Counted from the stretch's first letter, positions 29,752 to 38,733 are shown. The stretch is 64,000 nt of DNA from JAMHWF01 sp035911095 (GCA_035911095.1 JAMHWF010000087.1:1-64000), one strand, 5' to 3'. A program made the numbers and translations. Notes: generated by a model not told the origin, from the sequence alone.

Positions 29752-31745
29752 TCCTGATCGGTCTCCAGCAGCTCACGGCGCACGGCCGCCAGGCGACGGG
29801 CGTCGCGCCACTGCGGCCAGGCCGAAACAATCCACAGCAGCCAGCCCGGCCAGCGGACGGGCGCGGGGACTGCATGTCGGCTTATCGGTGCGGCACCGGC
29901 GGGCTTGAGCGGGGGCCGGTCGAGCGTGACCCATGTCTCGCAACTGCCGGGGTCGCCGTGGCGCGCGGCGCGGCCGACGAGTTGGCGGTCGAGCCGCCGC
30001 GAGGGGTTGCGCTGGCAGACGATCACGTGCAGGCCGCCGGCCGCGCGGGCGGCCTCGTCGAGCTGGATGTCGGTGCCGCGGCCGGCCATGCGCGTGGCCA
30101 CGGTGACGCGGCCGGCGCGGCCCGCCTCGGCGACGACCGCGGCCTCGTCGGCGTCGTGACGGGCGTCGAGCACGCGGTGCGCAACGCCGGCCTGCGCCAG
30201 CGCCTGCGCGAGCAGGCCGGCCGCCTCGACCGAGTCGGTGCCGACCAGCACCGGCCGGCCCGCCGCCTGCAGCCCGGCGGCGCGCCGCACGACCGCGGCG
30301 CGGCGCGCCGCCTCGTCGGCGAAACCGCGCAGCGGGCCGACGACGCGACGGCAGGGCCGGTGCAGCGGCACCGGCACGACCGTGAGGCCGTAGACGCGGC
30401 GCAGCTCGGCGCGGGCCTCGCGCAGCGTGCCGCTCAGGCCGCAGAGGTGGCCGTAGCGCGCGAAGTAGCGCTGGAAGCTGGTCTGGGCGAGGGTTTCGGT
30501 CTCGGCGCTGACGCCGACGCCTTCCTTGATCTCGACCAGCGCCTGCAGCCCGCGCGACCAGACCCGGCCCGGCGCGGCACGGCCGGTGATCGCGTCGAGC
30601 AGCTCGACCGCGCCGCCGCGCACCAGGTAGTCGCGGTCGCGCTGGAGGCCGTGCAGCGCGAGCAGCGCGGCCTGGGCCGTCGCCTCGCGCGCCTGCGGGC
30701 GCTGCCAGCGCGGCCCGAGCGGTGCGGCCAGCGCGGCCAGTTCGCGCCGGCCCTCGGGCGTCAGCAGCGGGGCGGGCGCCCGTCCGGGCCAGGGCGCGGG
30801 GTCGTCGTGCCAGTGGCGCCCGGCCTCCAGCCGGCGCGCCAGCGCCAGCGCCTGCACGTGGCGGGCGCGCCGCGCCGCGTCGGGCGCCGGGCGCGACAGC
30901 AGCAGCGGCAGCGTGGCCTCGTCGATCAGCACGCTGTCGGCCTCGTCGACGATCGCCAGGCTCCAGCCGCGCTGCAGGCCCGCGCCTGGCCCTGCCTCTG
31001 TCTCTATATGTCGTGCCGGCCCTGCCGGAGCCGCCGCCATCGCGCCGGTACCGTCCAGGCGAGCGGCCAGGCGGGCGGCCCGGCGCGCCAGCTCGTGACG
31101 GCGGCCGCCGACCGCGACCTCGTCGCGCAGCGCGTCGAAGGCGAGCTCCTTGGCGCTCGCGTGCAGCACGTCGGCCGCGTAGGCGGCCTGCCGCGCGCCG
31201 CCGTCGAGCTGCGCCACCGGCGCCAGCGCCGCGCCGCGCAGGCCGAACCAGGCGTAGAGCGGCTGCATCGCGTCGGCGTCGCGGCCGGCCAGATAGTCGT
31301 TCGCGGTCACGACATGCACCGGCACGCCGGCCAGCGCCGCGACCACCGCCGCCAGCGCGACGGCCAGCGTCTTGCCCTCGCCGGTCGCCATCTCGGCCAG
31401 GCGGCCGTCGAGCAGCAGCGCGGCAGCCTGCAGCTGGACGTCGTAGGGCTGCCAGCCGAGCGCCTGCTCGGCGCCCTGGGCGGCGACGGCGAGCGCGCGC
31501 GCCAGCGGCTCGCCCTGGAAGCCCTCACGCCGCAGCGCGGCGCGCAGCACCGCCAGCGCCTCGGCGAAGGCCGGGCTGCCGTGGGCGGGCCAGGCCGGCA
31601 GGCGCCGCGCCGCGGCCACCGCCTGCACGGCGCGGCGCGCCGGCGAGCGTTCGAAGCGCGGCGCGCGGCGCGGCGTGCGCCGCTCGGGGGCCAGGCCCCA
31701 GACCGGCCCGGGCCGCACGAGCGTCGCGAAGTCAGGTTGCGTCAC
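29721..31745 (-). CDS. Truncated SecA-like translocase ATPase
   Basis: The start is GTG at 31745 with a GAGG ribosome-binding site; 674 aa against about 900 for housekeeping SecA. The SecA motor signatures are present: Walker A MATGEGKTLA (TGEGKT 121-126), TANDYLAGRDAD (147-158), DEADSVLIDEA (267-277), TGRAAPGRVWSRGLQALVE (388-406), MAGRGTDIQL (553-562) and QLVGRAARHGDPGS (588-601). The C-terminal scaffold/wing and the zinc-binding tail are missing. The chain ends soon after NBD2 with an aromatic stretch WPGWLLWIVSAWPQW (632-646) that could touch the membrane. The motif set excludes an ordinary DEAD helicase. Its place between HlyD-type genes and the giant-protein gene suggests a dedicated export motor. 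Confidence 0.88.
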   Translation of the reverse strand: MTQPDFATLVRPGPVWGLAPERRTPRRAPRFERSPARRAVQAVAAARRLPAWPAHGSPAFAEALAVLRAALRREGFQGEPLARALAVAAQGAEQALGWQPYDVQLQAAALLLDGRLAEMATGEGKTLAVALAAVVAALAGVPVHVVTANDYLAGRDADAMQPLYAWFGLRGAALAPVAQLDGGARQAAYAADVLHASAKELAFDALRDEVAVGGRRHELARRAARLAARLDGTGAMAAAPAGPARHIETEAGPGAGLQRGWSLAIVDEADSVLIDEATLPLLLSRPAPDAARRARHVQALALARRLEAGRHWHDDPAPWPGRAPAPLLTPEGRRELAALAAPLGPRWQRPQAREATAQAALLALHGLQRDRDYLVRGGAVELLDAITGRAAPGRVWSRGLQALVEIKEGVGVSAETETLAQTSFQRYFARYGHLCGLSGTLREARAELRRVYGLTVVPVPLHRPCRRVVGPLRGFADEAARRAAVVRRAAGLQAAGRPVLVGTDSVEAAGLLAQALAQAGVAHRVLDARHDADEAAVVAEAGRAGRVTVATRMAGRGTDIQLDEAARAAGGLHVIVCQRNPSRRLDRQLVGRAARHGDPGSCETWVTLDRPPLKPAGAAPISRHAVPAPVRWPGWLLWIVSAWPQWRDARRLAAVRRELLETDQEWERRLPPAC

Positions 31746-31770
31746 GCCAGCCTCGCCCTGCCCCGTGCGT

Positions 31771-33975
31771 TCAGACGGCCGCGAAGCGCTGCAGCACCGC
31801 CTGGCGCAGGCGCTCGGCGAGCTGCGAGAGCCAGGGCGCGTGGCCGTGGCGCAGGCGGGCCCAGCCGCGCGCGCCGAGGCGCTGCGGCGCGAGCCCTTCC
31901 AGCTCGACGTCGACCAGCACCACCGGCGTCAGCGGCCGCAGCTGCTCGGGGTCGTCCGGTGCGGTGGCGATCGGCCCGCCGAAGCCGCTGCCGAGCGCGG
32001 CTGAAGGCAGCTGGCGCGCCGCCGCCACCGCGTCGCGCAGCAGGCGCGCGGGCCGCGGGCCCTGCCCGGGCTCGTCGGCGAGCCAGACCTCGACCTCGAT
32101 CGGGTCGTCGGCGCCGGCGCCGCCTGCTCCGCCTGCACCACCTGCGCCGTCGCGCAGCCGCGGCGCCAGCGACTCGTCGAGCGCCACGCGCAGGCGCACC
32201 GGCTCGGCCGTCAGCAGGTGCCCGAGCAGCTGGCCGCGGGCGACGTGGCTGCCGGGCAGCGCGTCGGCGCGCGGCAGCGCCAGCCGGCCGGCGGCCCCGG
32301 CGCGCAGCTCGAGCCCGGCGCGGCGCGCCTCGACCAGTTCCAGCGCCGACTGCGCCCGCGCCAGCTCGCGCTGCAGGTGCTCGGCCTCGGCCGCGTCCTG
32401 CGCCTGCACGCCTGGCGCCTGGGCGCCGAGCGACAGCGCGGCGAACAGCCGGTGCTCGAGCGCTTCGCGCTGTGCCCGGCGCTCGCGCCACTCGGCTTCG
32501 AGCGCCGGGTTGCGCAGGCTGAGCAGCAGCTCGCCGCGCTCGACGCGGTCGCCGTCGCGCCGGTGCACCGCCTCGACGAAACCCTCGCTGGCGGGGCGCA
32601 GCTGTGCGTCCTCCGGCAGCCAGACCACGCCCGGGGCCAGCGTCGTGCGGGGCACCGGCACGAAGGCCAGCACGCCCAGCACGGCGAGGCCGGCCGCCCC
32701 CAGCGCGGCCAGGCGCGCCGGGCGCCGCAGCGCGAGGCGGCGCAGCGAGCGCCGCGCGGCCCAGAGCGGGCGCAGCCCCCATTGCAGCAGCAGCCAGACC
32801 GCCGCCGCGCTGCCGAGCCAGGCCGAGACGCCGCCGAGCCAGAACACGATCGCAAAGCCGATCCCGAGGCGCCAGGCCAGCGCCGCCGGCGCATAGGCGA
32901 CGAGCCAGCCGCGCTCGCCGGGCGCCAGCGCCAGCGCGGCGCCCCCGGGCTCGACGAGGCCGAAGCGCCGGCCGAGCGCGTCGCGCCACCAGCGCGCGCT
33001 GCGCGTGGCCAGGTTGGGCAGCTCGAGCGCGTCGCACAAAAGGTAGTAGCCGTCGAGCCGCTGCAGCGGGTTGGCGTTGAAGAGCAGGGTCGACAGGCCG
33101 GCGGTGAACAGCACGACGAAGGCGAGGTCGCGCAGGCCGCCGTCCGGCGCCAGGCACCAGAGCGCCATCGCGGCGGCGGCGATGCCGAGCTCGGCCATGA
33201 TCCCGGCCGCCGAGACGAGCAGGCGGTCGCGCCGGCGCGGCAGCGCGGCGGCGGCCGAGGCGTCGACATAGGGCATCGGCAGGCCGGCCATCCAGGTCAG
33301 CCCGGCCTGGTGCGCGACCAGGCCGCAGGCCTGCAGCGCCAGGCCGTGCGCCAGCTCGTGCAGCAGCTTGATCGGCACGTAGACCGCGAGCGCGAGCCAC
33401 AGGTAGCGCGGCGTCGACATCCAGAGCGCCGCATGCGCCTGCAGCGCCGGCGCCTGCACCAGCGCCGTGGCGGCGAGCGTGGCCACCGCCAGCGCCCAGA
33501 GCGCGAGGCTGCGCGGCCCGAGCCAGGGCGCGAGGGCGCGGTGCAGCGCCGCCACCGCGCGAGAGGGGTCGCCGAGCGGCATGCGCCAGGCGAGCAGGTC
33601 GCGTGGCGCGGCCGGCTCCGCGGACGGCGGCGGGGCTGCGGCGGGGCCGGCCTCGGCATCGAGCAGGCCCGCGGCCTGCAGCTGGCCGACCAGCTCGACC
33701 AGCTCGGGCCGGCCGATCGGCTCGGTGCCGGCGTCGGCCCCGGCGTCGGCATGCGCCTGCGCGGCGTCCCACAGCTGCTGCACGGTGCAGCGCCCGTCGA
33801 AGCGCCCGACCACCGCGTAGGCCGCCGGGTTGAGCCGGCAGCCGCGGCCCCGCTCGTCGGCCAGCACGATCCAGTGCTGGCCGCGCTGCGTCAGGCGCGA
33901 CAGCCGCAGCCCGGCGCGCAGACAGGGGCGACGCCCGGCGACACGGTGCCAGTGCGGGCTGAAGTCCGGGGTCAC
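31771..33975 (-). CDS. PqqD-like / peptidase M50 / HlyD-like fusion membrane protein
   Basis: The start is GTG at 33975, overlapping the previous stop (GTGA); 734 aa. Residues 20-105 resemble a PqqD-like peptide-binding domain (LNPAAYAVVGRFDGRCTVQQ). Residues 155-460 form a multi-helix M50 (site-2 protease) module with the metal motif HELAH (206-210) and NPLQRLDGYYLL (302-313), so it looks catalytically competent. A further helix (LAALGAAGLAVLGVLAFV) leads into a periplasmic HlyD-like part with PASEGFVEAVHRRDGDRVER and a coiled hairpin. PqqD-M50-HlyD proteins are known near peptide-modifying and exporting systems. Here it may process, release or gate the giant protein (inference). Confidence 0.82.
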   Translation of the reverse strand: MTPDFSPHWHRVAGRRPCLRAGLRLSRLTQRGQHWIVLADERGRGCRLNPAAYAVVGRFDGRCTVQQLWDAAQAHADAGADAGTEPIGRPELVELVGQLQAAGLLDAEAGPAAAPPPSAEPAAPRDLLAWRMPLGDPSRAVAALHRALAPWLGPRSLALWALAVATLAATALVQAPALQAHAALWMSTPRYLWLALAVYVPIKLLHELAHGLALQACGLVAHQAGLTWMAGLPMPYVDASAAAALPRRRDRLLVSAAGIMAELGIAAAAMALWCLAPDGGLRDLAFVVLFTAGLSTLLFNANPLQRLDGYYLLCDALELPNLATRSARWWRDALGRRFGLVEPGGAALALAPGERGWLVAYAPAALAWRLGIGFAIVFWLGGVSAWLGSAAAVWLLLQWGLRPLWAARRSLRRLALRRPARLAALGAAGLAVLGVLAFVPVPRTTLAPGVVWLPEDAQLRPASEGFVEAVHRRDGDRVERGELLLSLRNPALEAEWRERRAQREALEHRLFAALSLGAQAPGVQAQDAAEAEHLQRELARAQSALELVEARRAGLELRAGAAGRLALPRADALPGSHVARGQLLGHLLTAEPVRLRVALDESLAPRLRDGAGGAGGAGGAGADDPIEVEVWLADEPGQGPRPARLLRDAVAAARQLPSAALGSGFGGPIATAPDDPEQLRPLTPVVLVDVELEGLAPQRLGARGWARLRHGHAPWLSQLAERLRQAVLQRFAAV

Positions 33976-35501
33976 CGCTGCCACCACAGCAGCCGCAGCC
34001 GGTCGGCGAGGCGGCCGAGCCAGGTCCACAGCAGCGGCCGGCGGCCGGTCTCGAAGCGCGCATGGCCCTGCAGGCCGGGGCGCAGGCGCGGGTCGTCGCC
34101 GAGCAGTTCGGCGTCGACCTCGAACACGTTGGCGCCGCCCGCCGTCTGCGCCAGCGGGGAGACGCGGCGCACGCGCAGCGGCAGGGTGTCCCAGGGCAAG
34201 GCCGAGAGCGCGACCTCGCCGAGCTGCCCCGGCGCCAGGCGCGCGATGTCGGCCTCGTCGACCTCGGCGACGACGCGCCTTGCGCCGTCGGCGGCCAGGG
34301 TCAGCAGCGCATCGCCCTGGCGCACCGGCGCGCCGACCGAGGCCGCGAGGTCGCCGGCGATCACCGTGCCGTCGAAGGGCGCCGTGAGCTGCACCCGCGC
34401 CAGGCGCTCGTCGACCAGCGCGAGCTGGGCCTCGGCCTCGGCGCGGCGCGCCAGCGCGATCGCCGCCTCGCCACGGCCGTCGCGCGCGAGTGCGCTCGCG
34501 TAGGCGTCGTCGAACTGGGCGAGCTGGCTCTGCCAGCGCTGGCGCTCGAGCAGCAGGTCCTCGTCGACCAGGTCGGCCAGCACCGCGCCGCGCGCGACGC
34601 GGTCGCCCGGGCGCGCATGCACCGCCTTGATGAAACCTTCGGCCGGGGCGACCAGCACCCGCTGCAGCTCGCCCTCGACGCGCGCGCGCGCCGCGACCTC
34701 CCAGGGCACGGGCCAGAGCGCGAGCCCCGCGAGCACCGCGGCGAGCGCCCAGCGGCCCCAGCGGCGCGGCGCGGCGGCCTGCAGCGGCCCGGTCGGGGCG
34801 GCCGGCGGCCGCGGGCCGAGCGCGCGCCGCAGCTGGCGCCAGCGCGAGGCCTCGTCGTGCTGCATCAGCGCGAGCATCGGCGCGGCCAGCAGCAGCGCGT
34901 CCTGCAGCGGCCCGAGCCGGGCGGCGAGCGCGGCCGGCGCCTCCTCGGTCTCGATGGTGAGCGCCCCGACGAGGCGCCCCTCGATCGCGAGCGGCAGGCT
35001 GGCGACGCTGCCGCCGACCCGCTGCTGCAGCAGGCGCTGCGCCAGCCGGACGGGGCCCCAGGGCGTGACGTCCGTCGCGCGCCCGGCCGCCCGGGGCGCG
35101 GTGGCGGCACTGGGGGTGGGGGCCGTCGCGGGGTGGCCGTTCGTGGCGACGGGGTCGGCCGGCGGCCATTGCAGCGCCTCGCCCTGCTCCATTGCCTCCT
35201 GCATCGCCTCGGCCAGACCGTGCGTGGCCTCGCTCGCGCGGGGCAGGTTCGCGATGTCGAGCCCGGACACCGCCCGCAGGCGCGGCAGCGTGCCGGGCTT
35301 GCCTTCGGCCACCAGGCCCAACGCCGCCCGGCGCAGGCCGTGGCCGGCGACCAGGGCTCCGACCAGGCGTGCGGCGGCGGCCCCTGCGCCCGGCCCGGCG
35401 GCCAGCACCGCGCCGAGCAGCCGCAGGGCCTGCGGCGCGGACGCCTCGGCCCCGGCCTGGTCGGGCTCGACGAGGCTGAGCAACGGGGGGTCGCGGTGCA
35501 T
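33972..35501 (-). CDS. HlyD-family membrane-fusion protein with N-terminal GAF-like domain
   Basis: The 509-residue protein starts at the ATG at 35501, four bases after the fliE stop. Residues 1-220 are cytoplasmic and GAF-like (LRLLGAVLAAGPGAGAAAAR, SLPLAIEGRLVGALTIETE). One helix (GRWALAAVLAGLALWPVPW, about 248-266) is followed by a periplasmic adaptor: VAPAEGFIKAVHARPGDRVA, an alpha hairpin and LTAPFDGTVIAGDLAASVG. A cytoplasmic sensor joined to an HlyD adaptor is unusual. It may couple a ligand or redox signal to assembly of the export complex. It is translationally coupled to the M50 gene by a 4-bp overlap. Confidence 0.83.
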   Translation of the reverse strand: MHRDPPLLSLVEPDQAGAEASAPQALRLLGAVLAAGPGAGAAAARLVGALVAGHGLRRAALGLVAEGKPGTLPRLRAVSGLDIANLPRASEATHGLAEAMQEAMEQGEALQWPPADPVATNGHPATAPTPSAATAPRAAGRATDVTPWGPVRLAQRLLQQRVGGSVASLPLAIEGRLVGALTIETEEAPAALAARLGPLQDALLLAAPMLALMQHDEASRWRQLRRALGPRPPAAPTGPLQAAAPRRWGRWALAAVLAGLALWPVPWEVAARARVEGELQRVLVAPAEGFIKAVHARPGDRVARGAVLADLVDEDLLLERQRWQSQLAQFDDAYASALARDGRGEAAIALARRAEAEAQLALVDERLARVQLTAPFDGTVIAGDLAASVGAPVRQGDALLTLAADGARRVVAEVDEADIARLAPGQLGEVALSALPWDTLPLRVRRVSPLAQTAGGANVFEVDAELLGDDPRLRPGLQGHARFETGRRPLLWTWLGRLADRLRLLWWQR

Positions 35502-35505
35502 GCCG

Positions 35506-35829
35506 CTAGACCTGCATGTTCATGATCTCGGTGTAGGCCTGCACCAGCCGGTTGCGCACCTGCAGCGTCGCCTGGAAGCCGAGCTGGGCCTTCTGCATCG
35601 AGACCATCGTCTCCTCGAGGCTGACGGTCGGGTTGTCGAGCGTCACCTCGCGCTGCAAGCGGCTCGCCTCCAGCTGCTGGTTGCTGACGTTCTTCAGCGC
35701 CGACGCGAGCGCGGTCGAGAAGCCCTCGCCGCCCTCGGCCGGCTTGCGCACCACGGGCCGCCCGTCCAGGCCCAGGCCGGCGCGGGCGACCGCGTCGGCG
35801 AAGTTGAAGGGCTTGAGCTGCACGTCCAT
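35506..35829 (-). CDS. fliE: Flagellar hook-basal body complex protein FliE
   Basis: The 107-residue protein starts at the ATG at 35829 (MDVQLKPFNFADAV); the longer frame to 35868 is not supported by homology. The conserved C-terminal half reads TLDNPTVSLEETMVSMQKAQ, then LGFQATLQVRNRLVQAYTEI. FliE joins the MS ring to the rod and is the first axial component exported. It is divergent from fliF, as in E. coli. Unusually, the hlyD-type gene begins only four bases after its stop, so fliE may head the export-cluster transcript. Confidence 0.95.
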   Translation of the reverse strand: MDVQLKPFNFADAVARAGLGLDGRPVVRKPAEGGEGFSTALASALKNVSNQQLEASRLQREVTLDNPTVSLEETMVSMQKAQLGFQATLQVRNRLVQAYTEIMNMQV

Positions 35830-35973
35830 CGGGCGTCTGGCGCCGTGTCCACCCGTGACCGGGCGCACGAAGGCGAGGATTCGGATGGGCGGATGCTAGG
35901 GAGGCGGCCGCCCGGCGATGGTGCGAGATGACGGCGTTTGGCCGGGCTGTTCGGGGCACCCTCGCGGGCGGCA

Positions 35974-35985
35974 CTTCGAATAATC
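35974..35985 (+). promoter_or_regulatory. Candidate fliF promoter element (12-mer shared with fliL)
   Basis: CTTCGAATAATC occurs here and again at 43886-43897 before fliL. In this GC-rich background an identical AT-rich 12-mer at the head of both flagellar operons is notable. AATAAT could be a -10 box of an activator-dependent (class II) promoter. No matching -35 was found. Confidence 0.4.
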
Positions 35986-36034
35986 CGGTCAGTGCTCGCT
36001 ATGGGCCGCCTTGCGCCTTGCGCCCCCCGATCCC

Positions 36035-37729
36035 GTGGATCAAGCCGTCGTCCCCGTCAAGCCTCAAACCCTCGTGCCGGTCGATGCGCAGGCTGCCGGC
36101 CCGCTGGGCAAGCTCGCCGCGCTGCCCGCGGCCGCCAAGGCCAAGCTCGGCCTCGGCATCGCCGCACTGGCGGCGGTCGCGCTCGCGCTCACGATGTGGC
36201 GCAGCGACGGCGGCGACTACAAGGTGCTGTACGCCAACCTGTCCGACAAGGACGGCGGCGCGATCATCGCCCAGCTGTCGCAGCTCAACATCCCGTACCG
36301 CCACGCCGACGGCGGCGCCGCGATCCTGGTGCCTGCCACCCAGGTGCATGACGCGCGCCTGAAGCTCGCCTCGGCCGGCCTGCCCAAGGGCAGCGTGGTC
36401 GGCTTCGAGCTGATGGACAGCGCCCGCTTCGGCCAGACCCAGTTCCAGGAGCGCCTGACCTTCCAGCGCGGCCTCGAGGGCGAACTCGTGCGATCGATCA
36501 CGGCGCTGGCCGCGGTGCAGAGCGCGCGGGTGCACCTCGCGCTGCCGAACCAGAACGGCTTCTTCCGCGAGCAGCAGAAGCCCTCGGCCTCGGTCGTGCT
36601 GACGCTCTACCCCGGCCGCTCGCTCGACCGCGCGCAGGTGGCGGGCATCGTGCACCTGGTCTCGTCGAGCGTGCCCGAGCTGAACACGAAGGCGGTCAGC
36701 GTTGTCGACCAGAGCGGCGCGCTGATCTCCGGGCCCGGCGAGGGCTACGCCAACGGCGGCCTCGACGCGCAGCAGCTGCAGTACGTGGCCCAGGTCGAAG
36801 GCGGCTACGGCAACCGCATCCGCGACATCCTCGAGCCGATCGTCGGGCGCGACAACCTGCGCGCCCAGGTCACCGCCGAGGTCGACTTCTCGCAGACCGA
36901 ATCGACCTCCGAGGCCTATGCGCCGAACCAGGGCCCGCAGGCCCAGGCCAGCGTGCGCAGCCAGCAGTCGAGCGAGATGTCGGGCGGCAGCGGCGCGGCG
37001 CCCTCCGGCGTGCCCGGCGCGGCCTCGAACCAGCCGCCGGTGCCGGCCACCGCGTCGCTCACCGGCGCCACGCAGCCGCTGCAGGGCGCGCCGAACGGCA
37101 GCGGCGGCGGCAGCTCGAGCAGCCGGCGCGACGCGGTGACCAACTACGAGATCGACAAGACGGTGCGCGTGACGCGCAACGCGACCGGCACCGTCAAGCG
37201 GCTCAACGCCGCGGTGGTCGTGAACCACCGCACGGGGACCGACGCCAAGGGCAAGACGACGACCGTCGCGCTCTCGGCCGAGGAGATGGAAAAGCTCACC
37301 GCCCTCGTGCGCGAGGCGGTCGGCTTCGACGAGAAGCGCGGCGACTCGGTCAAGGTGATCAACACGCCGTTCCGCGTCGAGCCCGTGCCGCCGGTCGAGG
37401 AGCTGCCGATGTGGAAGCAGCCCGAGATCCTCGACCTGCTGCGCAGCGCCGCGGTGCCCGGCGCGCTGGCCTTCGTCGCGCTGCTCGTCTTCTTCGGCAT
37501 GGTCCGACCGGCGCTCAAGGCGATGCTGGCGCCGCCGGCGCCGGTGGTCGGCCAGACGGTCGACGCGGTGGTCGACGACGCCGAGGCCCTGCCCGCGCCC
37601 GAGACGCCACCCGCCCTGCCGGCGCCGCGCACCAACGACCGCCTGAACGACGCCCGCGCGATCGCCAAGGAGAACCCGGCCGCGGTCGCGGCGGTGGTGC
37701 GCAACTGGGTGGGCAGCGGGCAGTCATGA
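36035..37729 (+). CDS. fliF: Flagellar MS-ring protein FliF
   Basis: FliF builds the MS ring in the inner membrane and recruits FliG. A GTG start at 36035 (MDQAVVPVKPQTL) gives 564 aa; a TTG at 36011 is possible, and neither has a clear ribosome-binding site. The N-terminal helix is GLGIAALAAVALALTMW. The YscJ/FliF domain (YKVLYANLSDKDGGAI, ASAGLPKG, QFQERLTFQRGLEGELVRSI) and the FliF C-terminal domain follow. A Gly/Ser-rich insert lies around 310-360, and the second helix (VPGALAFVALLVFFGMVRPA) precedes the FliG-binding tail, which ends AAVVRNWVGSGQS. The stop overlaps the fliG ATG (ATGA). Confidence 0.96.
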   Translation: MDQAVVPVKPQTLVPVDAQAAGPLGKLAALPAAAKAKLGLGIAALAAVALALTMWRSDGGDYKVLYANLSDKDGGAIIAQLSQLNIPYRHADGGAAILVPATQVHDARLKLASAGLPKGSVVGFELMDSARFGQTQFQERLTFQRGLEGELVRSITALAAVQSARVHLALPNQNGFFREQQKPSASVVLTLYPGRSLDRAQVAGIVHLVSSSVPELNTKAVSVVDQSGALISGPGEGYANGGLDAQQLQYVAQVEGGYGNRIRDILEPIVGRDNLRAQVTAEVDFSQTESTSEAYAPNQGPQAQASVRSQQSSEMSGGSGAAPSGVPGAASNQPPVPATASLTGATQPLQGAPNGSGGGSSSSRRDAVTNYEIDKTVRVTRNATGTVKRLNAAVVVNHRTGTDAKGKTTTVALSAEEMEKLTALVREAVGFDEKRGDSVKVINTPFRVEPVPPVEELPMWKQPEILDLLRSAAVPGALAFVALLVFFGMVRPALKAMLAPPAPVVGQTVDAVVDDAEALPAPETPPALPAPRTNDRLNDARAIAKENPAAVAAVVRNWVGSGQS

Positions 37730-38733
37730 GCGGCAACCTGGACGAAGCCGGCCTCGAGGACGCGGCGATCCTGCTGATGTCGCTCGGCGAGGAGGAAGCC
37801 GCCGAGGTCTTCAAGCACCTGGCGCCGAAGGAAGTGCAACGCCTGGGCGAGACGATCGCGAAGATGAAGTCGGTCAACCGCGAGCGCGTCGACAAGGTGC
37901 TCGACCGCTTCGCGACCGAGGCCAGCGAGCAGAGCCTGCTCGTCGCCGACAACGACGAGTACGTGAAGACGGTGCTGCGCCGCGCGCTCGGCGACGACAA
38001 GGCGAACCTGCTGATCGACCGCATCCTGCAGGGCAGCGACATCTCGGGCATCGAGAGCCTGAAGTGGATGGACGCCAGCTCGGTGGCCGAGCTGCTGCGC
38101 AACGAGCACCCGCAGATCGTCGCGGCGATCCTGGTGCACCTCGACTTCGACCAGGCCAGCTCGATCCTCAAGTGCTTCACCGAGCGCCACCGCAACGAGG
38201 TGATGGTGCGCATCGCCACGCTCGACGGCATCCAGCCGATGGCGCTGAAGGACCTGAACGACGTGATGGGCAAGGTGCTGGCCGGCGGCGAGCGCATGCG
38301 CAAGGCCACGCTCGGCGGCGTCAAGACCGCGGCCGAGATCCTGAACATGCTGGGCTCCAGCGTCGAGACGGCGGTGCTCGACTACGTGCGCGAGGCCGAC
38401 AACGATCTGGCGCAGAAGATCATGGACAACATGTTCACCTTCGACGACCTGGAACGCATCGACGACAAGGGCATCCAGGCGCTGATGAAGGAAGTGCAGA
38501 GCGAGTCGCTCGTCGTCGCGCTGAAGGGCGCCTCGCCCGAGCTGCGCGACAAGGTCTTCCGCAACATGTCCTCCCGCGCCGCCGAGACGCTGCGCGAGGA
38601 CCTGGACTCGCGCGGCCCGGTGCGCCTGTCGGAGGTCGAGGCCGAGCAGAAGGAAATGCTGAAGGTGGTGCGTCGCCTCGCCGACGAAGGCCAGATCGTG
38701 CTCGGAGGCGGCGGTGACGACGAATTCGTCTGA
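37726..38733 (+). CDS. fliG: Flagellar motor switch protein FliG
   Basis: The 335-residue cytoplasmic C-ring protein couples stator force to rotation and binds FliF and FliM. It starts MSGNLDEAGLEDAAILLMSL. EHPQIVAAILVHLDFDQAS lies in the middle domain that contacts FliM. The C-terminal torque helix contains the charged residues DDLERIDDKGIQALMKEV. Length matches E. coli FliG (331 aa). It overlaps fliF by 4 bp and fliH by 20 bp. Confidence 0.98.
   Translation: MSGNLDEAGLEDAAILLMSLGEEEAAEVFKHLAPKEVQRLGETIAKMKSVNRERVDKVLDRFATEASEQSLLVADNDEYVKTVLRRALGDDKANLLIDRILQGSDISGIESLKWMDASSVAELLRNEHPQIVAAILVHLDFDQASSILKCFTERHRNEVMVRIATLDGIQPMALKDLNDVMGKVLAGGERMRKATLGGVKTAAEILNMLGSSVETAVLDYVREADNDLAQKIMDNMFTFDDLERIDDKGIQALMKEVQSESLVVALKGASPELRDKVFRNMSSRAAETLREDLDSRGPVRLSEVEAEQKEMLKVVRRLADEGQIVLGGGGDDEFV

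Noticed and set aside
29721..31745. Reading the SecA-like gene as a generic DEAD-box helicase
   Set aside because: TGEGKT, DEADSVLIDEA, TGRAAPGRVWSRGLQ and MAGRGTDIQL are SecA-specific forms of the motor motifs.
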